Origin: Stentor coeruleus
Taxonomy: Eukaryota > Ciliophora > Heterotrichea > Heterotrichida > Stentoridae
Direction of reading: 5' to 3'
Length of the DNA: 21,095 nucleotides
NCBI GenBank assembly: GCA_001970955.1
Contig: MPUH01001204.1
Location: 1-21,095, forward strand
A program made the position numbers and the translations under genes. Of this stretch, positions 1 to 9,131 are shown piece after piece (the stretch's first letter is position 1; every line of letters starts with the position of its first letter). The notes under the pieces were generated by a model that saw only the letters and a list, made by a program, of their open reading frames with translations, was not told the DNA's origin and did not search any database.

Positions 1-19
1 ACACCCTAACACCCTAACA
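1..19. repeat. Macronuclear telomere, CCCTAACA repeat
   Basis: The window opens with a partial unit (ACA) and two complete CCCTAACA units (4-11 and 12-19), after which unique AT-rich sequence begins. C-rich repeats at the left end in this orientation are what a chromosome end should show. CCCTAACA is the telomere repeat known from heterotrich ciliates such as Stentor and Blepharisma. Only two units are present, so the assembly probably clipped the rest. Confidence is high because the repeat sits exactly at the sequence end. Confidence 0.92.
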
Positions 20-252
20 TTAAAGAAAAACTACCAAAAAAAGCAAAAAACATTGACAACTTAATCAAAAACTTTATAGAAAGCATTTACACAGCAAGAA
101 AACGAACTACAAAAAAGGAACTTGGTCCCTAATCGGGGGACGATTTATTAATCTAATCTAATCTAATAAAGGGCGAATAAAAAAACTTTTAGAAAATTTA
201 AATAATATCCTTTTGTTCTAAGTAAGATTACATATTAAGGGGCACTATAAAA
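20..252. other. Subtelomeric spacer and Bre1 upstream region
   Basis: About 230 bp of AT-rich sequence separate the telomere from the first ATG. It contains a short tandem run of AATCT units (about 150-166) but no ORF of note and no recognisable subtelomeric repeat family. The promoter of the first gene must lie here if it has a conventional 5' position. The spacer is short, in keeping with compact ciliate chromosomes. Confidence 0.6.
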
Positions 253-2274
253 ATGTCAGACGGAGATCCTTACAAAAGACAAAAAACATCTGAGGATTCA
301 GAAATAATCACCTCAGAAGAAAATAATCTTATGTACCAAAATGCTTGCTTATCCAGCAGGTTAAAGGATCAACGTAAGCAAATCTCTGAACTGACTATAA
401 TGAATGAACAACTGAATTCTAAAGTTTTGGCACTAGAAGAAACTTTAAATTCTGTCAATAGCAATTGGGCAAAAGTAAGAATCATGTAGACTTTAAGTAA
501 TATAAACGTTTTATGTGCAGAACTTACAGTTCCGCCTGAAAAAATTAATCCATTTGAAATTTTTATTCAGGAAGCTCCTGGCATTGAGCCCCTCACTGAA
601 ATGACAAAAAAATGCATATACAAACTTTTAGAAGCCATCGACAAAGTAGCTGAATACGAGTCAGGAGTTATAGTCGAAAACTGCAGAGCCGAACTGCAAA
701 CGAACGAAATTCTCAGTGAAAACATGAAACTTAAGCAAGACCTAAAACGTTATATCGACGAAGTTACTAGATTGCAAGACACAGTCACATCTTTAAGTAC
801 AGAAAAAGCAACCCTATCAATCCGACTCATAAGAAAAGGTGACTATAAAATCGATAATCAATCCTCAGACAAAACTAATGAAAATATCGATGAAATCAAA
901 AACCAAAGAGACACACTTGAAAAAATGTACATTGACGAATCTAAAAAATACTCACAAATCAAATACCAAAAAGAAGTCTCACATGAACGAATAATTCGTT
1001 CCAAAGCTTTCAAAGATCTTATCGACCAAGCTAAAATCCTAAGAGACAAATTAAAAGACTATAAAGAAAGGGCTAATTATTTAAGCAGATATAAAGATGA
1101 TCATAAAGAAATCCTTAGGTCTAAATGTGAAGGGATAATAGAAAAAGAGTATAAAAAAAGACAAAGCTTAGAAAATGAAATAAAGTCTTTGCAAAAAAAA
1201 ATGGTCCTATTAGAAAAAGAAAAAAACGAAAATTTATTTGAACTTGATACCATGCGGGCTATGAAAAACGATAAAAGCACTGGAAACCATTTCACCGAAT
1301 TAATAGATTCACTTAATAAAGACAAAGAAACATTAAAAGTGAAAAATTCTGCATTACAAAAGACTATTGAAGAACTCAATAAGAAAATCTATGATTACGA
1401 AATGAAAGGAATAGAGACTTCTCAGGAACCTGAGAATATAAAATTTTTGAAAATAATTGATGATTATAAGCAGAAACTAAAAAATGAACAAGCAATGCAA
1501 GAAAAATTATATGGGGAAATCGGAGTAGCTGAAGATGCTTATGAAAAAATTGAAGAGAAAATGAGAAATCTTGCACTCCAACTTGTAGAACAAGAGAAAT
1601 TATATAATAAGCTTATGAATGAAAAAGTTAGAGAAAGTGCATGGAAAGGTGTCCATAATAAAGAAAAACTTGCATATGAGGAAAAAATTAAAAGTCTTGA
1701 AGAATTGATAGTATCACATGAAGCTCTACATAAAGCCTATGAAGGGCAGTTAAAAATTAAAGATAATTTAATTGCAGATATGGGAAATAAATGCAAGGAA
1801 ATTGAGACTAAAACAAAGCATACAGTTGAGAATTTTGAAGAAGGTATTTTAAGATCAAGTGAAATGGCTGGGTATAAGAAATATTATATTGAAAGTCTTA
1901 AAAGGTCCCAAGAAATTGTGTCAAGATTGACTGAAGACAAAGTTAGGCTAACAAGGAAAAATGAAGAATTAAGAAAAGAAAATATTTTGTTGGAAGAGAA
2001 ATCTAAAAGTGAAAAAGACTTGAACAATGTGAAATCAGCTGATGAATTACTAAATGCAGAAGTCGCTGTTTATAGAGTAATGATTATATAGAAAATGATT
2101 AAGTGCTCAGTTTGCTGTGTTAATACGAAAGATATTATTTTAAGCAAGTGCCTCCATACGTTTTGTAAAGTGTGCTTAAATGAGCAATTAGCTAGTAGAA
2201 AAAGAAAATGCCCTCTGTGTAAAATTAGGTTCAGTGCTGATGACATGAAGAATTTTTGGTGGGAAAATACTTAA
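253..2274 (+). CDS. Bre1-like (RNF20/40) RING E3 ubiquitin ligase
   Basis: Three exons (253-474, 490-2076, 2092-2274) joined over two 15-nt introns give about 663 aa. The N-terminus is short and basic (KRQK near residue 8). A long charged coiled coil fills most of residues 20-600. A C3HC4 RING finger ends the protein, with C608, C611, C623, H625, C628, C631, C643 and C646, followed by the short tail FSADDMKNFWWENT. This architecture, with the RING at the extreme C-terminus after a long coiled coil, and the CxxC...LSKCLHTFC pattern are typical of Bre1/RNF20/RNF40. Those enzymes work with Rad6-type E2s to monoubiquitinate histone H2B in transcribed chromatin. Length is close to yeast Bre1 (about 700 aa). 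The RING is a separate exon, so missing the second intron would remove the catalytic domain. Family assignment is strong; the substrate is inferred. Confidence 0.85.
475..489 (+). other. 15-nt spliceosomal intron 1 of the Bre1-like gene
   Basis: The sequence GTAAGAATCATGTAG begins with GTAA, has A at position 10 and ends in TAG. Removing it joins codon 74 to an open frame running into 601 with no stop. It is phase 0, and if retained its last codon is an in-frame TAG. Confidence 0.92.
2077..2091 (+). other. 15-nt spliceosomal intron 2 of the Bre1-like gene
   Basis: GTAATGATTATATAG has GTAA at its start, A at position 10 and TAG at the end. It is phase 0 and its terminal TAG would stop translation if retained. 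Splicing connects the coiled coil to the RING exon, which has all eight zinc ligands. Confidence 0.93.
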
Positions 2275-3412
2275 TAATTACATAAATCTTTATTTATAGA
2301 TAATGTTAATGTTTTAGTAGATGTATTTTTTGTATAAATACTTAAATATTATCATAGTTATGCATATTCTAACTATAAAATATTGTCTGTCGTATATATA
2401 AGAATTATATATGAAATACTAGTTAATATTTAGATTCTTCTTCCAATTATTTCTTATAAAATAGTCTTAAGAAATTATCTTTATCCTTAAAGTATGGAAG
2501 CGCCCATTTGCGAACTTAGTACTTGTATTAAAAAACTTCAGATTAAGTTCCTTAAGTATTGACCTCGATGCTATAATAGAAATAATTTCTTATATTTAAT
2601 AACTTTTTTCTTTAACCCTAAAATCGCCCCTTTAAGTATCGGAAAGTTATTTTTCCATAAAACATAATTAGGAAATCTTCCAAGTAAAGTGACTTCTTTT
2701 CTGCTATATCATACTAAATTAATCCATTTTTATGATTTCCATCCTATAAATTTTCTTGTTCATCTCAGTCATTTAGTTATAAAATAACTGAACTTTATTT
2801 ATACTGTAAATTTAACCTTTAAAAAATGCTAAAAATCAATGCAAGAAACTTTATTTCTTCCTCCATGAGTTTTCTAGGCAATAATTTAACTCCCCATCTT
2901 CTAGCAATTTTATTGAGCTATTTATCTTTGTATAAGCTAATTGTGTCAATTCTTTCATTATGGTTAAAAATCTGATATATAGGAATTTTCTGTTTAAAAT
3001 ACTTGAAAATGAAGTTCACTTTATGAATTATGGAGCACGACCTCTTTGTCTTTTCGCTTTTTTATGTGGTAAAATTCTAAAAATCTTTATCTTTGAGTCT
3101 CACATTTGGTAAGATATTAATATTTACCTAGACGCATTGGGAATTCTTATAAAAATATATTAATTCCTACAAGTTTAAAAACCAATATAATAATAATAAT
3201 TTTTCTGTTAAACAAATCTCATATTATCAGCAAACATTTTTGATATTAAAACCTACATCACAACTTTCTACACAGACACAAGTTTTATATAAAACTTTTA
3301 AGAACTTATAATTTAAAAATCATCATTGCAAACAAGAAAAAGAGTCTGTTTAGCAAACAAAAGCATATTTATAATAAAAAACTAATCAAAATTTAACCAT
3401 TTTTTGTATATA
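2275..3412. other. Intergenic region, 1.1 kb, no clear gene
   Basis: AT-rich spacer between the Bre1-like and PDE genes, both on the + strand. I see no tRNA, repeat family or long ORF. The longest thing worth naming is a 35-codon minus-strand ORF (2958-2851) with ordinary-looking composition (...LLEDGELNYCLENSWRKK) but no supporting context. A short inverted repeat, AGTTAT-aaa-ATAACT, lies near 2774-2788. The spacer presumably holds the Bre1 3' UTR and the PDE promoter. Confidence 0.5.
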
Positions 3413-5236
3413 ATGTCAGAGCGAAATTCTCAATCCTTACACATGTCAAAGGTAAGGTCGAAAACTCGAAAGATTTCACAAATTCTTGGAAACAAAAATG
3501 AAGGTGTTGTTATTGACTACCAAACTGTAGAGGCTCAAGGGATAAAACCCCCTTCATCAATAAAACTTGAAGACATTCTAAGCAATAAACTTATTGCATG
3601 GTTCATCAGCTTACTTATTATTATATACACAATCCTAGTTATCATAAGGATTTCATTTGAAATAGAAACTGATATTTATGCTACAGAACTTGATATCCTT
3701 GAACTGGTTTTCTTATCATTGTTTATATTTGAAGTCTTTTTAAGAGTTCTTGTTTATCACTTGGTAACATATATTTAGCTATATTTTAAATCCATTTGGA
3801 ACATCTTTGACGTGATAATAATCGCGGTTTGCCTTATAGTTATAATCAGCTCTTTATTAAACAGTAGCATCACTCAAAACCAAGCTTTTAAACTAGGTAA
3901 AGTCCTTAGAATCTTCAGACTCTTCCTCATGTTTAGAAAAATCAACATCATCAAAAAATACAAAGACAAAATCTCAAGGCGAAAATCAGCCGTTGTTAAT
4001 CTTAGTTCGCCTTCAGAAAAAGTTATAGAAATCTTAACTTCAGTCTTAGAAATGGAATGGATTGCTTATCATTCATCTTTAAAAACTGATGTTGAATGGT
4101 GTATTTATATGATAAAAGAACAGAAAATTTATCAAACAAATATTAGAGCTGATAAAGAAGAGTTTAGAGATTTTGTTAATTGGGCTGTAAATGGGCAATT
4201 GGAAGAAATTGAAGATGAGACTCCTGCGAAAACTGATATTTATGTTAAAGTTGTTCCTATTGAAAATTATGGATCTGAAGTTGAATCGCTTTTAGCTGAT
4301 TCACATAAATGGGATTTTGATATTTTTAAGTTTGATAAAGCTGCTGAAGGGAAAAGTTTGGAGATTATAATGGGACATTTGTTTTCTTTATATAATTTGT
4401 ATTTGACTCAGGGTTTTGATAGTGTGAAATTTTTAAGTTTTATTAGGGGAATACAGATGGGGTATCATAAGGAAAATATTTATCATAATGCGATTCATGC
4501 TGCAGATGTTGTTCAGAGTTATTATTACTTTTTAAGCTCGTGTCAGGCAATTGATATATGCCAATTGATGGATAGTGATATTGCTGTGTGTTTTATTAGT
4601 TCGGCGATACACGATTATGATCATCCGGGGCTGAATAATATTTATCTTATCAACACTTCTGATTCTTTAGCTATTACCTACAACGACAAATCTGTGCTAG
4701 AAAACTTTCACGTAGCTTCTGCATTTAAGCTCCTAAGCGAAGAAAAAAACAATTTTATGGAAAAAGTTCAAAGGGAAGACAAGAAAAAAATTCGTTTCAA
4801 AATAATCTCGTTAGTTCTTGCCACTGATTTTGCCAGACATTTCAATGATCTGGGTAAATTCCAATTAAGATTTTCTAGTAGTGGTGTAAAAGATGATGAC
4901 GATAAACTACTTGCTATGGAAATGATGATGCATACAAATGATGTTGGAAACCCATCAAGACCATGGAAACTATGTTATGAATGGGCAACAAAAGTTATGA
5001 ATGAGTTTTTTGCTCAAGGAGACAAAGAGAGAGAAATGGGTATTATGATCAGTAATCTTTGTGATAGATATACTGTGTCTATTCCAAAATCACAAATTGG
5101 TTTTACAGAACTGTTTATTGAACCTACATTCCATGTACTTGAAATGCTCATACCTAATGTTAATGAAAATTTGAAGTATATTATAGAGAATAAAGAACAC
5201 TGGAAAGAAATACTAGAGAATAATAAAAGTAATTAG
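3413..5236 (+). CDS. Voltage-sensor-domain / cyclic-nucleotide phosphodiesterase fusion
   Basis: Two exons (3413-3763 and 3779-5236) encode about 602 aa; the ATG at 3413 gives the N-terminus MSERN. Residues 58-177 look like a complete S1-S4 voltage sensor. S1 is about 58-82. S2 (about 92-116) has the charge-transfer-centre pattern F104-x-x-E107. S3 (about 122-144) carries N125 and D128. S4 has a basic or polar residue at nearly every third position: K155, K158, R161, R164, (L167), R170, (N173), K176. No S5-pore-S6 follows. Residues about 310-580 form a class I PDE catalytic domain: YHNxxH (H353 proton donor, H357), HDYDHPG (H395, D396), H502-x-x-D505 and invariant Q556 in SQIGF. All metal ligands and the purine-binding Gln are present, so it should hydrolyse cAMP and/or cGMP at a membrane. 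The roughly 130 residues between the sensor and PDE are unrecognised. Voltage gating is inferred from sequence. Confidence 0.88.
3764..3778 (+). other. 15-nt spliceosomal intron of the VSD-PDE gene
   Basis: GTAACATATATTTAG has GTAA at its start, A at position 10 and TAG at the end. It is phase 0, with the terminal TAG in frame if retained. It lies between S2 and S3; removal restores the canonical WNIFD motif at the start of S3. Confidence 0.93.
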
Positions 5237-5706
5237 ATTTATATCATGATTTATTATGGTTAATAGAACTGAAAAATTTTGGTTTATAAAAATATCATTT
5301 ATAATAGGATTTTTATAAGATTATATGACTATTGAGTTTTAAAATAAATATGCTAAAATTTATTAATAATAAAATCAACTTCCAGCAATATTCAACAAAA
5401 TAATCCCTTTTGTTTCATTAAAAGTTATATAAACTTATCAATATCTCTTCATAACTCAATCAATTTCCATCTTTTAAGCTTTAAAATCACAAATTTTTAT
5501 GTCACAATTTTTTCTAGAAGAAATTGAAGAAATCATATATACACATAACACTTCATATCTTTCTAATACCAAAAAACATCCACAATTTTTTTTAAAAAAA
5601 ATCCATATATATACTTTTTTACTCAAACCCATTATCTTCAAACAAGCCAAATATCATGTAAAATCTTATGATCAAACTAATAATTTGTATTTTTTTACTG
5701 CTAATT
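5237..5706. other. Convergent 3' spacer, C-rich/G-poor on the + strand
   Basis: This is the shared 3' region between the PDE gene (+) and the HSF-like gene (-). No gene is supported; the short + strand ORFs here are low-complexity products of skewed composition. I counted 53 C and 13 G in 5401-5700, an asymmetry discussed in the findings. No clear terminator or poly(A) signal stands out because the sequence is so AT-rich. Confidence 0.55.
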
Positions 5707-6345
5707 CTAATTATAGTTTACAGTTTCATCATGCCTCAAAGGACTCAATTTTATAAAATCATCATTTTCATTCTTGATCTCAACCAAATGCACTTCCTTA
5801 CGTTTTTCTTCTCTTCTCCTTTTTTCAATAGTATTTATGTACATTTCTATTCTCTTTTCACGTTCTTTACTTTGCATCACTTCACATATAAGCATCTGAT
5901 TCTGTTCAACTATTTTATCATATTGTTTTTCTAAACTTTCTATAATTTCTTTCATAGTATTCTGCTGATATCTAAATTTCTTCAACCTTTGGTCCAATTC
6001 TAAGGTATTAGCATTAGAAACTTTAGCTTCAGAGTTTTTTCTCTGAATCTGACTTAACAAAGCTTCATTGTTTTTTTGAAATAAAGGGTGTGAAAATTCA
6101 AGAATGTTATCTTTAACCTTATGAAAATCATACATGTTTAACTGTCTATTGAAACTAGCGAAGTTCTTATGTTTAAAATACTGTGGAAGGATTGTAGAGG
6201 TAAATGTATGCTGATCTTTTATGACAAAGCTCATCCCATCATCACCCCAAGCGATTATATGATTATGCTTAGTGGTATTTAATATCTTATATGTCTTTCT
6301 AATGAATGAATTTGGTTGGAGCTTTTGGTTCTTTCGGGTCCTCAT
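5707..6345 (-). CDS. Heat shock factor-type DNA-binding protein
   Basis: Uninterrupted 212-aa ORF. Residues about 12-92 are an HSF DNA-binding domain (winged helix): it starts at SFIRKTYKIL, has IAWGDDGMSFVI, and its recognition helix is SFNRQLNMYDFHK (64-76), close to the near-invariant HSF SF.RQLNMY.F.K. Residues about 115-190 are a charged helical stretch consistent with the HR-A/B trimerisation coiled coil, and the C-terminus is short. HSFs bind nGAAn arrays as trimers and activate chaperone genes. At 212 aa this is much shorter than metazoan HSF1 (over 500 aa) and has no obvious C-terminal activation domain. Ciliates carry families of small HSF-like proteins, so which stress or developmental role this one has cannot be read from sequence. 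The ATG at 6345 sits just upstream of the domain and is the only sensible start. Confidence 0.88.
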   Translation of the reverse strand: MRTRKNQKLQPNSFIRKTYKILNTTKHNHIIAWGDDGMSFVIKDQHTFTSTILPQYFKHKNFASFNRQLNMYDFHKVKDNILEFSHPLFQKNNEALLSQIQRKNSEAKVSNANTLELDQRLKKFRYQQNTMKEIIESLEKQYDKIVEQNQMLICEVMQSKEREKRIEMYINTIEKRRREEKRKEVHLVEIKNENDDFIKLSPLRHDETVNYN

Positions 6346-7258
6346 ATTTATTATATAAATTAGAGTTGATTAAAGGTTTTTGGTATATGGTTTCTAGAAG
6401 TAATTTTAGAAATATAGGGATTTTTGTTAGAAGTGTTGGAGTTTTTTAAAAGGTTTTGTTATAAAAAATTCAGATTTAGGGAGGGTTTTTTATAAGGAAG
6501 TAATAGTGATTTGGGGTATATAGTTGGATTGGTTTTATATATAACTTGGTGTTAGAGTTATTAAGAATTTCTGAGTTTTTATTAGAGGATGAGCTTTGAA
6601 AATGGAAATTTTTTGTATGTTTTAGGATAAAAGAGGCTTTTAGGAGGATTAAAGTTTGGGAGTCAGAATTTTTAATATTATTTTGAAAAAGAATATAAAG
6701 GCATTTTACTGTTTGGTTAAGGCTGAGATTAGGATTTTTGGCTGATTTTTGATATAGAATTGAGGTTTTTTTGAGAATGGTTTAAATGGGTTTGATAGAA
6801 GAAAACATTTCTGCGGGATAAATATAGAGTTTTGGAGGAATAATGAAAAATTTTGGGATTACGCAAATACTCGCTATTTCATGTTGATTTTAATAGCTAA
6901 GAATTTTGTTAAATAATTTGGCAGACATCAAATTAAAACTATGAAAATTTCTAAAATACACTAAGAAAATTACCAAAATTTATATTGTATATATGAAACC
7001 TGAAAAAGCAAAAACTATATTTTATGAAGATATAGGAATATCAATAAGATATTATTATTTTTCTAATTTCTATTTATTAGGAAAAATAATCAAAATAAGT
7101 AATAACTCTATTTGACTATAAAAAAAAATATCATATATATACTAAGTTTTATTGTAAAATCGATTTGCTTATTTACAGTTTTTTCTTTCTAAATATTTTG
7201 TTCTTTGATAAATTCCATTATAGTTATTTAGTATATACGATTTATTATGTAAAGATAA
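6346..7258. other. Intergenic region with a strongly G-rich/C-poor block
   Basis: No gene is supported in these 0.9 kb. From 6361 to 6840 the + strand has 120 G but only 14 C, written mostly in G, T and A. Beyond about 6850 it returns to plain AT-rich sequence with several A/T runs. The left part must contain the 5' flank of the minus-strand HSF-like gene. I found no inverted repeats or ORFs that explain the skewed block. Confidence 0.5.
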
Positions 7259-7300
7259 ATGGCGGATTTAAAGTTGGAATTGATGACTTTTTATTACTCA

Positions 7301-7458
7301 TGAATATATTTTATCACAAATAGTAAAGAATTTTGCCATACCTTAATATCATCTAAAATTTTTGGTTGCTTTTAAAAACTATTAATCATCATTTACATCA
7401 AAAAGCTACAAAATCAAGCAATTACATAAAAATCAAAAAATATTGTAAAAATGTCTAC
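7301..7458. mobile_element. Candidate 158-bp insertion in the pseudogene, 7-bp direct repeats
   Basis: Homology to the intact kinase breaks after DDFLLL at 7300 and resumes at LLRIISQGS from 7459. The heptamer TTACTCA stands on both sides (7294-7300 and 7459-7465), and each copy aligns to the same kinase position (LLS). This is the geometry of an insertion with target-site duplication. The inserted 158 bp are AT-rich and have no ORF; I do not see convincing terminal inverted repeats. It could be a small non-autonomous transposon, a retained eliminated sequence, or a local duplication that created the repeat by chance. Confidence 0.4.
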
Positions 7459-7831
7459 TTACTCAGAATTATTAGCCAAGGAAGCTACAACACAGTCATG
7501 TTGGTAAAGAAAAAGGACACAAATGAACTTCTAACGATCGAAATACTAAGAAATACTGTATTTTGCGTCTAAATCAAGTTATACATATAAAAACTAAGAG
7601 AAATGCTTTAGCTCAAGTGAACCACTAATTCATAATAAAGCTAAAATACGCTTTCACAATACTAAAAAACTATATTTAATCCTAGAATTCTGCCCAGGTG
7701 GTGGTTTATTTTTCCATCTTTGCTGTGAAAGCCGCTTAGATTATCCTAATACAAGATTCTACGCTGTTTGTATTGTGCTAGCTTTAGAGCACCTCCATGA
7801 AAAAAACATTTAAATAAAAATTGTTTATCGA

Positions 7832-7846
7832 GTAATCCCTGAGCAG
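7832..7846 (+). other. Fossil 15-nt intron in the kinase pseudogene
   Basis: GTAATCCCTGAGCAG is 15 nt and sits exactly where the intact kinase has its intron, between YR and LKPEN. Both splice ends survive, but position 10, A in all five introns of intact genes here, is G. It closely resembles the intron at 10937 (GTAATGCCTAAGCAG), which has A at position 10. Confidence 0.85.
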
Positions 7847-8478
7847 TTTGAAACCCGAAAATATTTTATTAGATTCTGAGGCTATGCAAAAACCACAAAT
7901 TTCAGCTTGTCAAAAGAAGAAATGCAATGGTACACTGAACCTTATTCATTTTTTAGAACGCCAGAGTATCTTGTCCCTGAAATATTTGCTAAATGCGATG
8001 TTGCATGTTTATTCATCTTACTTTGATATAGAAAATTAATAGAAAAAAGCTTGTAGACTGATGGAGCCTTAGTGAACTCATATATGAAATGCCAACTAAA
8101 CTCCTCCTTTTTACACAAAAGACTTAAGTAATTATTAAAAACATCCAATATGATGATATAGAATGTCCATAATACATATTCCCAGCTGTTAAAGATTTAT
8201 TATCAGGATTGTTTCAAAAAAACCTGAAATACATTTAGAATTAGGTCTAAATGATAGCGAGAATATAAAAAACCATTATTTGTTTAGAGATATAGATTGG
8301 GATGCATTAATTTCTAAACAGATTCCTAAAATTAATCAATTGAGTATTATGAAGAAGTATTTCTTGTCCAGCATATAGTTGATTTATGTAGAGATGCCCC
8401 AAACTTGCCACAAGTCTAACATATAATGGATTTAGTTTTAATGATACGGATATTCCTATGGAAACTAGACTAGAATAA

Positions 8479-9131
8479 AGCTAGATATAATTTTATTAAT
8501 ATGAAAAGGCTGGATGCTGATAAGATGATATGTTTTTTGAAGATTGGAAATTTAAGTTTGTATTTTGATGATAAAATGCTGGCTTTGATTAGGGATTTTA
8601 TATTAGGAGTAGAAATGTATTTATTGTAAAATCTGGGAAATGATGGGAAGTGTGATAGGAACTAGTGGATTAAGGCAAATGTTGGAAAATGATTTAGGTG
8701 AGGTTTTGGTTTTAGGGTTTGTGATTTGAAGCTAATGTTTAAAAGGCTGGGATTTGAAATTAGTGTTTAAAAGGGTATTTCAAGATTTTATTTGGTGATT
8801 TGTTGTTTAGAGTACTTAAATTGATAATTTCTTAAATTTTATGTTATTTGATTAGCAAAATAGCATGTTAATCCCTAAATCAAAAATAATTCTAAGATGT
8901 ATAGTTTTTTGGAATTAAATACAATAGTTAACCAAATCATATAAACACAAACAAATAAATCTGAAGCTATTTTTAATACCTATTCTATCTTTATAGTTTC
9001 CTATTTTGAAACTAGTATTTAGAAAACCATTATTCGCATATTACAAAATATATAAAAATTTAGTGTTCTTCTATAAACTCTTAATCTTTAGGTACCTTGA
9101 TCTTCTTCCCTTCACAATATATATTCTTATA
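8479..9131. other. Spacer downstream of the pseudogene, G-rich then AT-rich
   Basis: No gene is supported. The stretch from about 8500 to 8780 is rich in G and poor in C on the + strand, like 6361-6840 and 10561-10740. From about 8800 it becomes ordinary AT-rich sequence. An imperfect tandem repeat at 8723-8775 is listed separately. Confidence 0.5.
8723..8775. repeat. Imperfect two-copy tandem repeat, 28-bp period
   Basis: Copy 1 starts GATTTGAAGCTAATG at 8723 and copy 2 starts GATTTGAAATTAGTG at 8751. Both continue into GTTTAAAAGG. They differ at a few positions. No function is apparent. Confidence 0.7.

Larger units (their letters stand above)
7259..8478 (+). pseudogene. AGC-kinase pseudogene, decayed paralogue of the 9425-10441 kinase
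   Basis: The region aligns in order along the intact kinase that starts 2.2 kb downstream but carries many frameshifts and stops. Recognisable pieces are the start and GIDDF segment (7259-7290), QGSYNTVMLVKKKDTNELL (about 7477-7533), the alpha-C to hinge region (about 7570-7720), the segment equivalent to RFYAACIVLAIEHLHEK (about 7758-7805), the LKPEN loop just after 7846, the DFG region (about 7885-7925, reading NFS), TPEYLVPE (about 7960-7985), DLLSGLFQKN (about 8190-8225) and the FSF hydrophobic motif (about 8437). Loss of the DFG Asp (D to N) and Gly (G to S) independently indicates a dead kinase. The 15-nt intron is still in place (7832-7846), so this arose by DNA duplication, not retroposition. 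It ends with a different C-terminus (TDIPMETRLE, stop 8476-8478), so the two were distinct paralogues before decay. No single ORF survives. Confidence 0.9.

Noticed and set aside
2851-2958. 35-codon minus-strand ORF in the first large spacer
   Set aside because: Protein-like sequence but too short, with no domain, splice partner or neighbouring exon found.
3404-3412. Upstream TTG as start of the VSD-PDE
   Set aside because: TTG is not a normal eukaryotic start, and ATG at 3413 in an A/T-rich leader fits the other genes.
5499-5934. Two + strand ORFs downstream of the PDE gene
   Set aside because: They are low-complexity F/I/Y/T-rich translations of the C/T-rich spacer, and the second overlaps the HSF-like gene antisense.
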